64,000 nucleotides of DNA from Sphingosinicella terrae (GTDB lineage Bacteria; Pseudomonadota; Alphaproteobacteria; Sphingomonadales; Sphingomonadaceae), in NCBI RefSeq assembly GCF_003347635.1, contig NZ_QDFY01000003.1, positions 62,001 to 126,000 of the forward strand, written 5' to 3'. Every line of letters starts with the position of its first letter. The stretch's first letter is position 1. Under the pieces are notes generated by a model. That model worked only from the letters and a program-made list of their open reading frames with translations. It had not been told where the DNA came from and did not search any database. Shown here in pieces: positions 8,186 to 14,752 of the stretch. The position numbers and the translations under genes were made by a program.

Positions 8186-8866
8186 ATGATCAGGATCACT
8201 GCTTTTCAGTGGGTGCCGCCTTTCGCGGCCGGACTCGTCCGCGACCTGCGTGTCCGCTGGGCGCTCGAGGAAGCGGGATTGCCCTACCAGGCTCGCCTGC
8301 TTGGCCAGGGTGAGCAGGACAGCCCCCATCACCGTGCCGTTCAGCCGTTCGGGCAGGTACCGGTCTATGAGGAGGGCGATCTCACCTTGTTCGAATCGGG
8401 TGCCATCCTTCTCCATATCGGACAGCAGTCAGAGTCCTTGCTTCCCGCCGATCCCGAGGCTCGGGCTCGCGCCGTTCAATGGGTGTTCGCGGCGCTCAAC
8501 AGCGTCGAGCCGGCGATCCAGGAACTCGCCGGGATCGACCTGTTCCACGCCGCGGAGGAATGGGCGGCGATACGCCGCCCCGGCGCGGTGGCGATGGTCG
8601 AGCGCAAGCTCGATGCGCTCGAAGCGCGTCTCGACGGCCGCGACTGGCTCGAAGATGGCCGCTTCACCGCCGGCGACCTGATGATGACGACGGTGCTGCG
8701 AATCCTGCGCCACACCGATCTCGTCGCGGCGCGGCCTGCCCTTGCGGCCCATCAGGCCCGCGGCGAGGCGCGGCCGGCATTCCAGAAGGCGCTCGCGAGC
8801 CAGCTCGCCCCGTTCGAGCGCTACGGGCCGCGCGAGGAGGTACCCGTGCTCCAGCCAGCCCGCTAG
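8186..8866 (+). CDS. Glutathione S-transferase
   Basis: A 226-residue GST. The N-terminal thioredoxin-like domain contains the cis-Pro stretch FGQVPVYEEGDLTLFESGAIL (with the ESGAI glutathione-gamma-glutamyl contact). The all-alpha C-terminal domain ends with the N-capping region LDALEARLDGRDWLEDGRFTAGDLMM, where TAGD is the conserved Asp motif. Probably co-transcribed with the VOC gene. Substrate class cannot be assigned. Confidence 0.93.
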   Translation: MIRITAFQWVPPFAAGLVRDLRVRWALEEAGLPYQARLLGQGEQDSPHHRAVQPFGQVPVYEEGDLTLFESGAILLHIGQQSESLLPADPEARARAVQWVFAALNSVEPAIQELAGIDLFHAAEEWAAIRRPGAVAMVERKLDALEARLDGRDWLEDGRFTAGDLMMTTVLRILRHTDLVAARPALAAHQARGEARPAFQKALASQLAPFERYGPREEVPVLQPAR

Positions 8867-9003
8867 GGATCCGCGCCGGGCGCTCGATTGCGCCGCGCCC
8901 GTTCCCGGTCCTGCGCGCAAGTCATTGCCGCAGCGCGATTCCGCTGGAAAGGGAGGTCTCGGCCTCGCAACCGTCGTTGCCTTCTTTGCCGCACTGCGTC
9001 ATT

Positions 9004-9045
9004 CTTCGTCGTACGGTGCGGGTGCTTCGTCGTACGGCGCGGGCC
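9004..9045. repeat. Two-copy 21-bp direct repeat
   Basis: CTTCGTCGTACGGTGCGGGTG begins at 9004 and recurs with two or three changes at 9025, giving two tandem copies with a period of 21 bases. They lie in the gap between the GST and the SNase-like gene, 54 bases before the latter. Two helical turns apart, they could be paired binding sites; they could also be a chance duplication. The rest of the 8867-9098 gap shows no gene. Confidence 0.4.
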
Positions 9046-9098
9046 AGCCGCCGCGCGGGCCGGATAGGGCGCCGCAATCCTGAACTGAGGGGCGCACG

Positions 9099-9617
9099 GT
9101 GGAAAAGATGGGTGGGCGGCTGGGACGGATCGGCCTTGGCGGGATCGCCATCGGCCTGATCATCCTCGCGGCCATGCTCTTCATCCTGGTGAGCGCCCTG
9201 GGCGATACCGGGACCGCGGCCGTCGACACGTCGGCCGGCCGGCAATTTCCGTGCTCGGTGCAATCCGTCTATGACGGCGACGGACCCATCAATTGTACCG
9301 AGGTGGACCTCGAGGGGAAGCAGGTCCGGGTGCGGCTGCGCGGCATCGAGGCGAGGGAGGTCGACAATGCGTGCCGCTATCCCGACCTCTGCCCCGAGGC
9401 CAGCGGCGAGGCGGCCAAGGCGGAGCTCACCCGCCTGGCGGTCGGCCGGCTGGAATGCACGTCCTACGGGCCTTCCTACAGCAATGTGAACGCGAGCTGC
9501 CGGACGGCGACGGGCACCGATCTCAGCTGCGAGATGCTGCGCACCGGGACAGCCGTGCGCTGGCCCGAATATGATCCCGAGGGCCGCCTCGTCTCCTGCA
9601 TCCCGCCCAACCGATAA
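9099..9617 (+). CDS. Membrane-anchored, Cys-rich SNase-like protein
   Basis: A 172-residue protein. The GTG at 9099 is preferred because GAGGGG lies 6 bases upstream, whereas the ATG at 9108 is too far from it. A single hydrophobic helix (about 15-35) anchors or exports the protein. The body resembles staphylococcal nuclease: VYDGDGPINC, VRVRLRGIEARE and GEAAKAELTRLAVGR match the DGDT, RLxGIDAPE and G..A...L..L..G blocks. Deviations are T to G after DGD, D to E and P to R in GIDAPE, and no obvious counterpart of the catalytic Arg87 region. At least eight Cys in the exported part suggest disulphides. It may be a degenerate or repurposed nuclease. The kinase gene starts 12 bases downstream. Confidence 0.7.
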   Translation: MEKMGGRLGRIGLGGIAIGLIILAAMLFILVSALGDTGTAAVDTSAGRQFPCSVQSVYDGDGPINCTEVDLEGKQVRVRLRGIEAREVDNACRYPDLCPEASGEAAKAELTRLAVGRLECTSYGPSYSNVNASCRTATGTDLSCEMLRTGTAVRWPEYDPEGRLVSCIPPNR

Positions 9618-9628
9618 GCCGCGCGCCG

Positions 9629-10717
9629 ATGCTCGACCGGATTCGATCCAGCTTCACCCGGAGCGCCATGGGCGTCGCTCTGGTCATCTGGACGTTCGGC
9701 TTCGCGCTCGTCGACATCATCTCCTTCGTCCTCGGCCGAACGTCGCTCTGGTCGATCTTCATCCTGTCGCTGCCGGCTCTGCTTCTCGGCATCGTCCAGA
9801 CCCAGGCGCTCGACTCGCTGCGCCGCTCGCTGCTGGACCGCCCCGTCATCGCCCGGGTGGTCGCGATGATCGTCGCGATCGCGGCGGCGACAGGGCTCCA
9901 GACCCTGTTCGACGTCTATTGGACGCGCTGGGTGTCGCTGACCTTCATGCCGCAATGGCAGGAATGGGCACTTCCGATCACGCCGCAGCGCCTGTTCAGC
10001 GTCGGATCCATCTATCTGTGGACCTTTGGCCTCGCCTTGGCCTTGATGTGGGCGGCCCGCCTGGCAGGCGCGGTCGAGAAGAATGCGGCGCGTGCGGCGA
10101 CCGCCGAGGCCGCCGCGGCGAAGGCGGTGGCGGCTGCGCTCAGGCTCCAGCTCAACCCCCATTTTCTGTTCAACACGCTGAACTCGATCTCCTGCCTCGT
10201 CACGCTGGACCGCAAGCAGGAGGCCGAGCACATGATCGACCGCCTGTCCGATTTCCTGCGCGCCTCCCTCAATTCGGATCCGATGGAGGACGTGCCGCTC
10301 GAGCAGGAGATCGAGATGATCGAAGCCTATCTCGACATCGAGTGTGCGCGTTTCGGAGAGCGGCTGACGATCGACATCGTCCTGGGCCCCGACCTTCGGG
10401 CGGCGCACGTGCCCAATTTCATCCTGCAGCCACTCGTCGAGAATGCGATCAAGCATGGGGTTTCCGCGCTCAAGGGCGAGGCCAGCGTCACCATCGCGGC
10501 GAAGCGCGAAGGCGATGAACTCGTCCTTACCGTCGAGAACAGCTCGCCCGACGCGGCCGATCCGGTCGCTGAGAGCTCGCGGCCGCGCACCAGCACCGGA
10601 ATCGGTCTCGCCAACAGCCGGCAACGGCTCGAGAATCGCTACGGTCCGCGCGGCAGTTTGGAGACGGCGTCCCTTCCCGGCGGGTACCGGGCGGTGATCC
10701 GGGTTCCCTTCCAGTAG
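9629..10717 (+). CDS. LytS/YehU-type sensor histidine kinase
   Basis: A 362-residue kinase. Four to five N-terminal membrane helices (about residues 10-150) are followed by a His_kinase domain with the phospho-acceptor motif LRLQLNPHFLFNTLNSISCL (about 172-191). A HATPase_c domain has FILQPLVENAIKHGV as the N box, with GIGLANSRQRLE as the G-box region. This family normally pairs with a LytTR response regulator, but none is encoded next to it: the following gene is convergent and unrelated. It may signal to a distant regulator. Probably co-transcribed with the SNase-like gene. Confidence 0.93.
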   Translation: MLDRIRSSFTRSAMGVALVIWTFGFALVDIISFVLGRTSLWSIFILSLPALLLGIVQTQALDSLRRSLLDRPVIARVVAMIVAIAAATGLQTLFDVYWTRWVSLTFMPQWQEWALPITPQRLFSVGSIYLWTFGLALALMWAARLAGAVEKNAARAATAEAAAAKAVAAALRLQLNPHFLFNTLNSISCLVTLDRKQEAEHMIDRLSDFLRASLNSDPMEDVPLEQEIEMIEAYLDIECARFGERLTIDIVLGPDLRAAHVPNFILQPLVENAIKHGVSALKGEASVTIAAKREGDELVLTVENSSPDAADPVAESSRPRTSTGIGLANSRQRLENRYGPRGSLETASLPGGYRAVIRVPFQ

Positions 10718-10749
10718 CGTTCGGACCGCGGAACGGCCGGCAACAGCGC

Positions 10750-11712
10750 TCATTCCCGGCGATACACTTGCACCACGCGCGTCGCCCGTTCGGCGATCGC
10801 TTCGCGCAGCGCCGCCGGCGTCACCACCTCGACGGCGTCGGCGAAGCCGAGCAGGAGGCCGGCGGCATTGTCGATGCTTTCGATCCACACCTCCGCCTCC
10901 CGCCATCCGTCCGCGTCGGCAGCTGCTTCGGCGAGGGGCGCCGCCATGTCGGCGGGAAGTCGGTCGAGCCGCGACAACGCCCGCTCCGAGAGCCTGATCC
11001 GAGCCCGTTCGCGCCGAAGACTCGCCTCGAACCGTGCCACCTCGTCCGCCCAGAATTTCGCCAGGTCGAACTCGGCCGGCCGCTCGACGTCTTCAGGGAG
11101 AAGCTCGGCGTCGCGGACATTGGACAGCCGATAGATTCGCACCTTCCTGCCGGCGCGGGCGGCGAGATACCAGCTGCCGGCCTTGAGGACGAGGCCGAGC
11201 GGCTCGACGCGCTGCTCGCTCTCGCCCCTCCAGCTTTCATAGACGATGCGCAGCCGCTTCGCCTGCCACACAGAAGCCGCCGCAGTGGCGAGGTGGGGCG
11301 CGGCCACCGTTCGACGATACCAGTCGACTGGATCGAGATGGAAGCGGTCCGCCACCCGCCGGGCCTCCTCGCGGGCGCCCTGAGGCAGCGCCGCCAGCAG
11401 CTTGAGCCGCGCCGCTCCGGCCGCCCGGGCCAGGCCGAGGTCCGCGGCGGCCATCGGCAGTCCCGCGAGCAGCACGGCGTCGCTTTCCTCGCTGGTGAGA
11501 CCGGTCAGGTCGGTCCGGTAGCCTTCGAGCAGGCGGAAGCCGCCCTCGGGGCCGCGATCGGCATAGACCGGGACGCCGGAGGCGCTCAGTTCGTCCATGT
11601 CGCGGTAGATGGTCCGCTTCGACACTTCGAGCTGCTCGGCCAGGGCCGACGCGGTGACGCGCCCACGCACCTGGAGGGCATTGAGGATGGTGAGGAGCCG
11701 ACTGGCGCGCAT
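10750..11712 (-). CDS. YafY-type WYL-domain transcriptional regulator
   Basis: A 320-residue regulator with an N-terminal HTH_11 domain (LLTILNALQVRGRVTASALAEQLEVSKRTIYRDMDELSASG) followed by a WYL domain (VEPLGLVLKAGSWYLAAR, about 170-190) and a WCX C-terminus. WYL domains sense small ligands or nucleic acids. The gene is divergent from the DUF1579-like/NIPSNAP pair, and the shared gap carries TGAC/GTCA half-sites, so control of that pair and of itself is likely. Confidence 0.93.
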   Translation of the reverse strand: MRASRLLTILNALQVRGRVTASALAEQLEVSKRTIYRDMDELSASGVPVYADRGPEGGFRLLEGYRTDLTGLTSEESDAVLLAGLPMAAADLGLARAAGAARLKLLAALPQGAREEARRVADRFHLDPVDWYRRTVAAPHLATAAASVWQAKRLRIVYESWRGESEQRVEPLGLVLKAGSWYLAARAGRKVRIYRLSNVRDAELLPEDVERPAEFDLAKFWADEVARFEASLRRERARIRLSERALSRLDRLPADMAAPLAEAAADADGWREAEVWIESIDNAAGLLLGFADAVEVVTPAALREAIAERATRVVQVYRRE

Positions 11713-11735
11713 CGCCGAACCATAGACCGATAATG

Positions 11736-11752
11736 TTGACGTCAGTTGTCAT
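11736..11752. promoter_or_regulatory. TGAC/GTCA half-sites, candidate WYL-regulator operator
   Basis: TTGACGTCAGTTGTCAT contains a perfect TGACGTCA palindrome plus a second GTCA, giving TGAC-N7-GTCA spacing. It lies 24 bases upstream of the regulator ATG and about 50 bases before the divergent gene. Inverted TGAC/GTCA sites of this kind suit a dimeric HTH_11 regulator. The assignment is inference from placement. Confidence 0.4.
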
Positions 11753-11800
11753 CTTTGGCGGCGTAAGACGCTGCCGACAACCTCGACAGGAGCCGCCATC

Positions 11801-12286
11801 ATGCTTTCTCCACCCGCCGTATCGGGCCGCCACGACTTCGCCTTCCAGAACGGGGAGTGGCGGGTCCGGCACCGCAAGCTCAGGGAGCGGCTCGCCGGCA
11901 GCGACGACTGGTTGGAATTCGGCGGCACCTGCCGCGCCTGGGAGGTCATGGGCGGACTGGGCCATATCGAGGACAATATGCTGGACGACCCGTCCGGCGC
12001 CTACCGCGCGGCGGCGTTCCGCCTGGCGGACTCGAACACGGGTCAGTGGTCGATCTGGTGGGCAGACGAGCGCTATCCCGGCATCGACGTCCCGGTCCGC
12101 GGCCGCTTCGAAGATGGTGTCGGCACCTTCTTTGCCGACGACACTTTCGAAGGGCGACCGGTCAGGCTGCGCTTCATCTGGTCGGAGATCGAAGAAGATA
12201 AGGCGCGATGGGAGCAGGCGCTCTCCGACGATGACGGGCGAAGCTGGGAGGTGAACTGGATCATGCGCTTCGAGAGGGTCCGGTGA
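11801..12286 (+). CDS. DUF1579-like hypothetical protein
   Basis: A 161-residue soluble protein. The opening HDFAFQNGEWRVRHRKLRERL and later GTCRAWEVMGGLGHIEDNM resemble DUF1579/calycin-like small proteins, which often have this shape: a FLxGxW-like opening followed by a beta-rich barrel. There is no signal peptide and no catalytic motif I recognise. Its stop overlaps the start of the NIPSNAP gene (TGATG), so the two are translationally coupled and probably act together under the divergent WYL regulator. Confidence 0.65.
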   Translation: MLSPPAVSGRHDFAFQNGEWRVRHRKLRERLAGSDDWLEFGGTCRAWEVMGGLGHIEDNMLDDPSGAYRAAAFRLADSNTGQWSIWWADERYPGIDVPVRGRFEDGVGTFFADDTFEGRPVRLRFIWSEIEEDKARWEQALSDDDGRSWEVNWIMRFERVR

Positions 12287-13080
12287 TGCTCGGGCGGCGT
12301 GGGTTCCTGCTCGGCGCGGCCGCCGCCTCGCTGGGGCCGGCGATGAATAGGGTGGCGGCGCAGGCGCCGGCACTCTCCCCGGACCGGCGGGCGATCGGCG
12401 TGATCGAGCTGCGCCAATATACGCTCTTCGGAGGGCGGCGCGACGCGCTCGTCGCGCTGTTCGAAAGCGCCTTTATCGAGCCCCAGGAAGCCGTCGGGGC
12501 CGCCATCCTCGGCATCTTCCACGACCTGGACGATCCGGACCGGCTGGTCTGGCTGCGCGGCTTTGCCGACATGGCGGCGCGCCGTCGGGCGCTCGATACC
12601 TTCTATTCCGGCCCGGTCTGGCGCGAGCACCGGCAGGCCGCCAACGCGACCATGGTGGATTCGGACAATGTCCTTCTTCTGCGCCCGTCCCGGCCCGCAG
12701 CCTTCGCCTCGGCCGGAAGGGAAAGAGAGGGGATGTACGCCCTGCGCCTCTACGACCTCGGCCATTCTTCCGGCGAGGAATTCGCCGCCTGGTTCGCGGC
12801 ATCGCGGCGGCCGCAGCTGGAGGCGCTCGGCGCCGACATCGTCGCGACCTTCGTCAGCGAATCCGCGCCGAACGATTTTCCCGCCTTGCCGGTCCGCTCC
12901 GACCGGGTCTTCGCCTGGCTCGGCCGGTGGTCCGATGCCGAAGCCGAAGCCGCTTTCGAAGCCCGCATGACGTCAATCTCCGGCTGGCGGGACCGGTTGC
13001 CCGCAACGCTTCTGCCGGCGCTCGCCCGAAAGCCGGAACGGATCCGCCTGCAGCCGACCAGCCGGTCGGCCTTGCGATAG
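12286..13080 (+). CDS. Tat-exported NIPSNAP family protein
   Basis: A 264-residue protein starting at the ATG inside TGATG; a GTG one codon earlier is also possible. The N-terminus GRRGFLLGAAAASLG is a twin-arginine signal (RRGFL), so the product is probably exported folded. The body is two NIPSNAP-like ferredoxin-fold modules: VIELRQYTLFGGRRDALVALFE (about 34-55) with DLDDPDRLVWLRGFADMAAR, and a second, MYALRLYDLGHSSGEEFAAWF. NIPSNAP function in bacteria is unknown. An exported NIPSNAP is not the usual cytosolic form. Confidence 0.8.
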   Translation: MLGRRGFLLGAAAASLGPAMNRVAAQAPALSPDRRAIGVIELRQYTLFGGRRDALVALFESAFIEPQEAVGAAILGIFHDLDDPDRLVWLRGFADMAARRRALDTFYSGPVWREHRQAANATMVDSDNVLLLRPSRPAAFASAGREREGMYALRLYDLGHSSGEEFAAWFAASRRPQLEALGADIVATFVSESAPNDFPALPVRSDRVFAWLGRWSDAEAEAAFEARMTSISGWRDRLPATLLPALARKPERIRLQPTSRSALR

Positions 13081-13083
13081 CGG

Positions 13084-14331
13084 TTATTGGCCGGGAACCG
13101 CTGCCAGCGCCGCCTCGGCAGCGGCGATGCCGGTCACCCGTGCGCCGTGCGCCGTCGAATAGTCCGCGCGCGAGCAGGCTTCGCCGGCAAAGAAGATCCG
13201 TCCTTCGACCGGTGCGGCCAGGCGCTCGCGCGCCTCCGCCCGGCCCGGCAAGGCATGGCTGTATGATCCGCGGGAGAAGGCCGCGCTCCCCCAGGCCGTG
13301 GCGGCGAGCGGGCGCAGCCGCCGTGCGAAGGCATTGCCGAACAGCCCGGCCAGCTCCTCGGCAGCGAAGGCCGCCGCGGCGGCTTCGCCCTCGGTCTCGA
13401 GCGTGCGGGCCTGCTCGCCACCGAAAAAGGCTTCGATCAGCGGCCGCCCGAACGGCCGCAGATAATAGCTGCCTGTGGCCTGGCTGCGGGGATTGCCGAT
13501 CACTTGCGAGTCCGGCGCGAGATCCTCGGCATCGTCGAGCGCGAGGAACAGCTTGTCCGCCAGCCCGAGCGGCAACGACTCGGCCGCTTCGAGCTTGTCG
13601 TGGAGCGGCGGATCGAAGCGCAGACCACCATCGCAGAGCAGTGGGGTCGGCACGGTCACGATGATCGCTTGTGCCGACAAGGCGCCCTTGGGCGTCTCCA
13701 GGCGCAGGCGCGCGCCGTGCCGGTCGATCCGTTCGACCGGCGCGCCGAAAGCGACGGGCAATCCGCAACCCGTGGCCGCGATCAGCGCGCCGTAGCCGCC
13801 CGGCAGCCGCCAGTTGGCGCCGCTGTCGGCATCATCGTAAGCGAGCATGTCTTGGATCGAGATGCGGTCGAGCTCCGCCCCGCTCACATAGGTGCTGCGC
13901 GCATTCAGATAGGCGTTCCAGGCGCCATGCGGTTCGAGCGCATCGCTGGCGCGGTCGCTCGGCGGAGGACTCTCGCGCAACCGGCGATCGAAGGCCTCCC
14001 AGGCCTCGGCCGCCGCCCGCTGCTCCTCTCGCGAAAAGCCGAGGTCCCGATACTGCCGCCCCCACGCCGGAGGCGATCGATCCACCGTCAGCCCGGCGGC
14101 CTCGGCCGTCCTGGTCCAGGGATTGCGATCGGCGGAATGGAGCCAGCCGCAGCCCAGGTCCAGCGGCATCCCTGCGACCTCGACGGTGTGGGCCCGGCCG
14201 CCGATCCGGTCGCTCGCCTCGACGATCAGGAAGCTGCGGCCACGGCCGGCCAGCCGCCGCCCTGCGGCGATCCCGGCCGCGCCGGCGCCGATGACCACGA
14301 TCTCAGGATTTGAGTGCCAATGCGCCAACAA
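13084..14331 (-). CDS. Flavin-dependent amine oxidase
   Basis: A 415-residue FAD enzyme. The dinucleotide-binding motif VVIGAGAAGIAAGRRLAGRG lies at residues 11-30, followed by EASDRIGGRAHTV, the GG motif of the amine oxidase family. The C-terminus carries the second FAD contact, GRIFFAGEACSRADYSTAHGA. Oxidises a primary or secondary amine or amino acid to imine with H2O2 release; substrate unknown. No in-frame ATG exists near the Rossmann motif. Translation must start at TTG 14331 or TTG 14328, both just after a strong AAGGAG site, and spacing slightly favours 14328. No signal peptide. Convergent with the NIPSNAP gene, 3 bases away. Confidence 0.88.
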   Translation of the reverse strand: MLAHWHSNPEIVVIGAGAAGIAAGRRLAGRGRSFLIVEASDRIGGRAHTVEVAGMPLDLGCGWLHSADRNPWTRTAEAAGLTVDRSPPAWGRQYRDLGFSREEQRAAAEAWEAFDRRLRESPPPSDRASDALEPHGAWNAYLNARSTYVSGAELDRISIQDMLAYDDADSGANWRLPGGYGALIAATGCGLPVAFGAPVERIDRHGARLRLETPKGALSAQAIIVTVPTPLLCDGGLRFDPPLHDKLEAAESLPLGLADKLFLALDDAEDLAPDSQVIGNPRSQATGSYYLRPFGRPLIEAFFGGEQARTLETEGEAAAAAFAAEELAGLFGNAFARRLRPLAATAWGSAAFSRGSYSHALPGRAEARERLAAPVEGRIFFAGEACSRADYSTAHGARVTGIAAAEAALAAVPGQ

Positions 14332-14435
14332 TCCGCTCCTTCAGCTTGCGAGAGACTGAGCGAACGAGGTCGCGACTGCGTTTCATCCCTTCCATTCCGG
14401 GGCGCACGACCGGGAGGGGAGCGCCTGGCGGCGTC

Positions 14436-14537
14436 TCAGAATAGGGCTGGGCGGGACAGCGTGGCGATGATCAGCAGCGTGGTCACGAACGCCGCCGCCG
14501 CCCATGTGGCCACCGACCTGTCGCGCCTCGTTTTCAT
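14436..14537 (-). CDS. Putative 33-residue single-pass membrane peptide
   Basis: The frame begins MKTRRDRSVATWAAAAF, continues with a hydrophobic stretch (TTLLIIATL) and ends RPALF. That gives a positively charged N-terminus followed by one transmembrane helix of about 17-19 residues, as in known bacterial small membrane proteins. AAAGGGG lies 8 bases before the ATG. It is encoded about 100 bases downstream of the amine oxidase start on the same strand, so it could be the first gene of that transcript. Conservation cannot be tested here. It may be chance. Confidence 0.4.
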   Translation of the reverse strand: MKTRRDRSVATWAAAAFVTTLLIIATLSRPALF

Positions 14538-14649
14538 CGCTGATGCCCCTTTCCCGGACGCTGAGCCGCCTCCTCGGGCGGGCCGCTATCGCGCAATGAG
14601 GGCGGGTTTGTGGCGGAAACGCGGGGAATAGCCGAACCGCCGTCGATTT

Positions 14650-14673
14650 CACTCACACGCACGATAGTGAGTG
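14650..14673. promoter_or_regulatory. Inverted repeat, candidate TetR operator of the esterase operon
   Basis: CACTCAC (14650-14656) and GTGAGTG (14667-14673) form perfect 7-bp arms separated by 10 bases. The right arm directly abuts a consensus -35 hexamer. A dimer bound here would block RNA polymerase. The operon contains its own TetR gene at 20391, the obvious candidate binder. Confidence 0.55.
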
Positions 14674-14701
14674 TTGACAAGGCACCTCGCTCGGCTAAGA
14701 C
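14674..14701 (+). promoter_or_regulatory. Sigma-70 type promoter of the TonB receptor-esterase operon
   Basis: TTGACA at 14674-14679, a 16-base spacer and TAAGAC at 14696-14701. The -35 matches consensus and the -10 keeps the leading TA. It is about 50 bases upstream of the receptor start and overlaps the end of the inverted repeat. Confidence 0.5.
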
Positions 14702-14752
14702 TGCAGAAAAAGAAGGGCGCCAACGATGCGCTCGCAAAGGGAGGATCGTCGC

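Larger units (their letters stand above)
14332..14752. other. Intergenic region between amine oxidase and TonB receptor operon
   Basis: A 421-base stretch with no annotated-size gene. It holds a 33-codon reading frame on the minus strand with a good ribosome site (14436-14537), the operator-like inverted repeat and the -35/-10 pair of the receptor operon (14650-14701), and a GGGAGG ribosome site just before the receptor ATG at 14753. I see nothing in 14332-14435. Confidence 0.7.
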
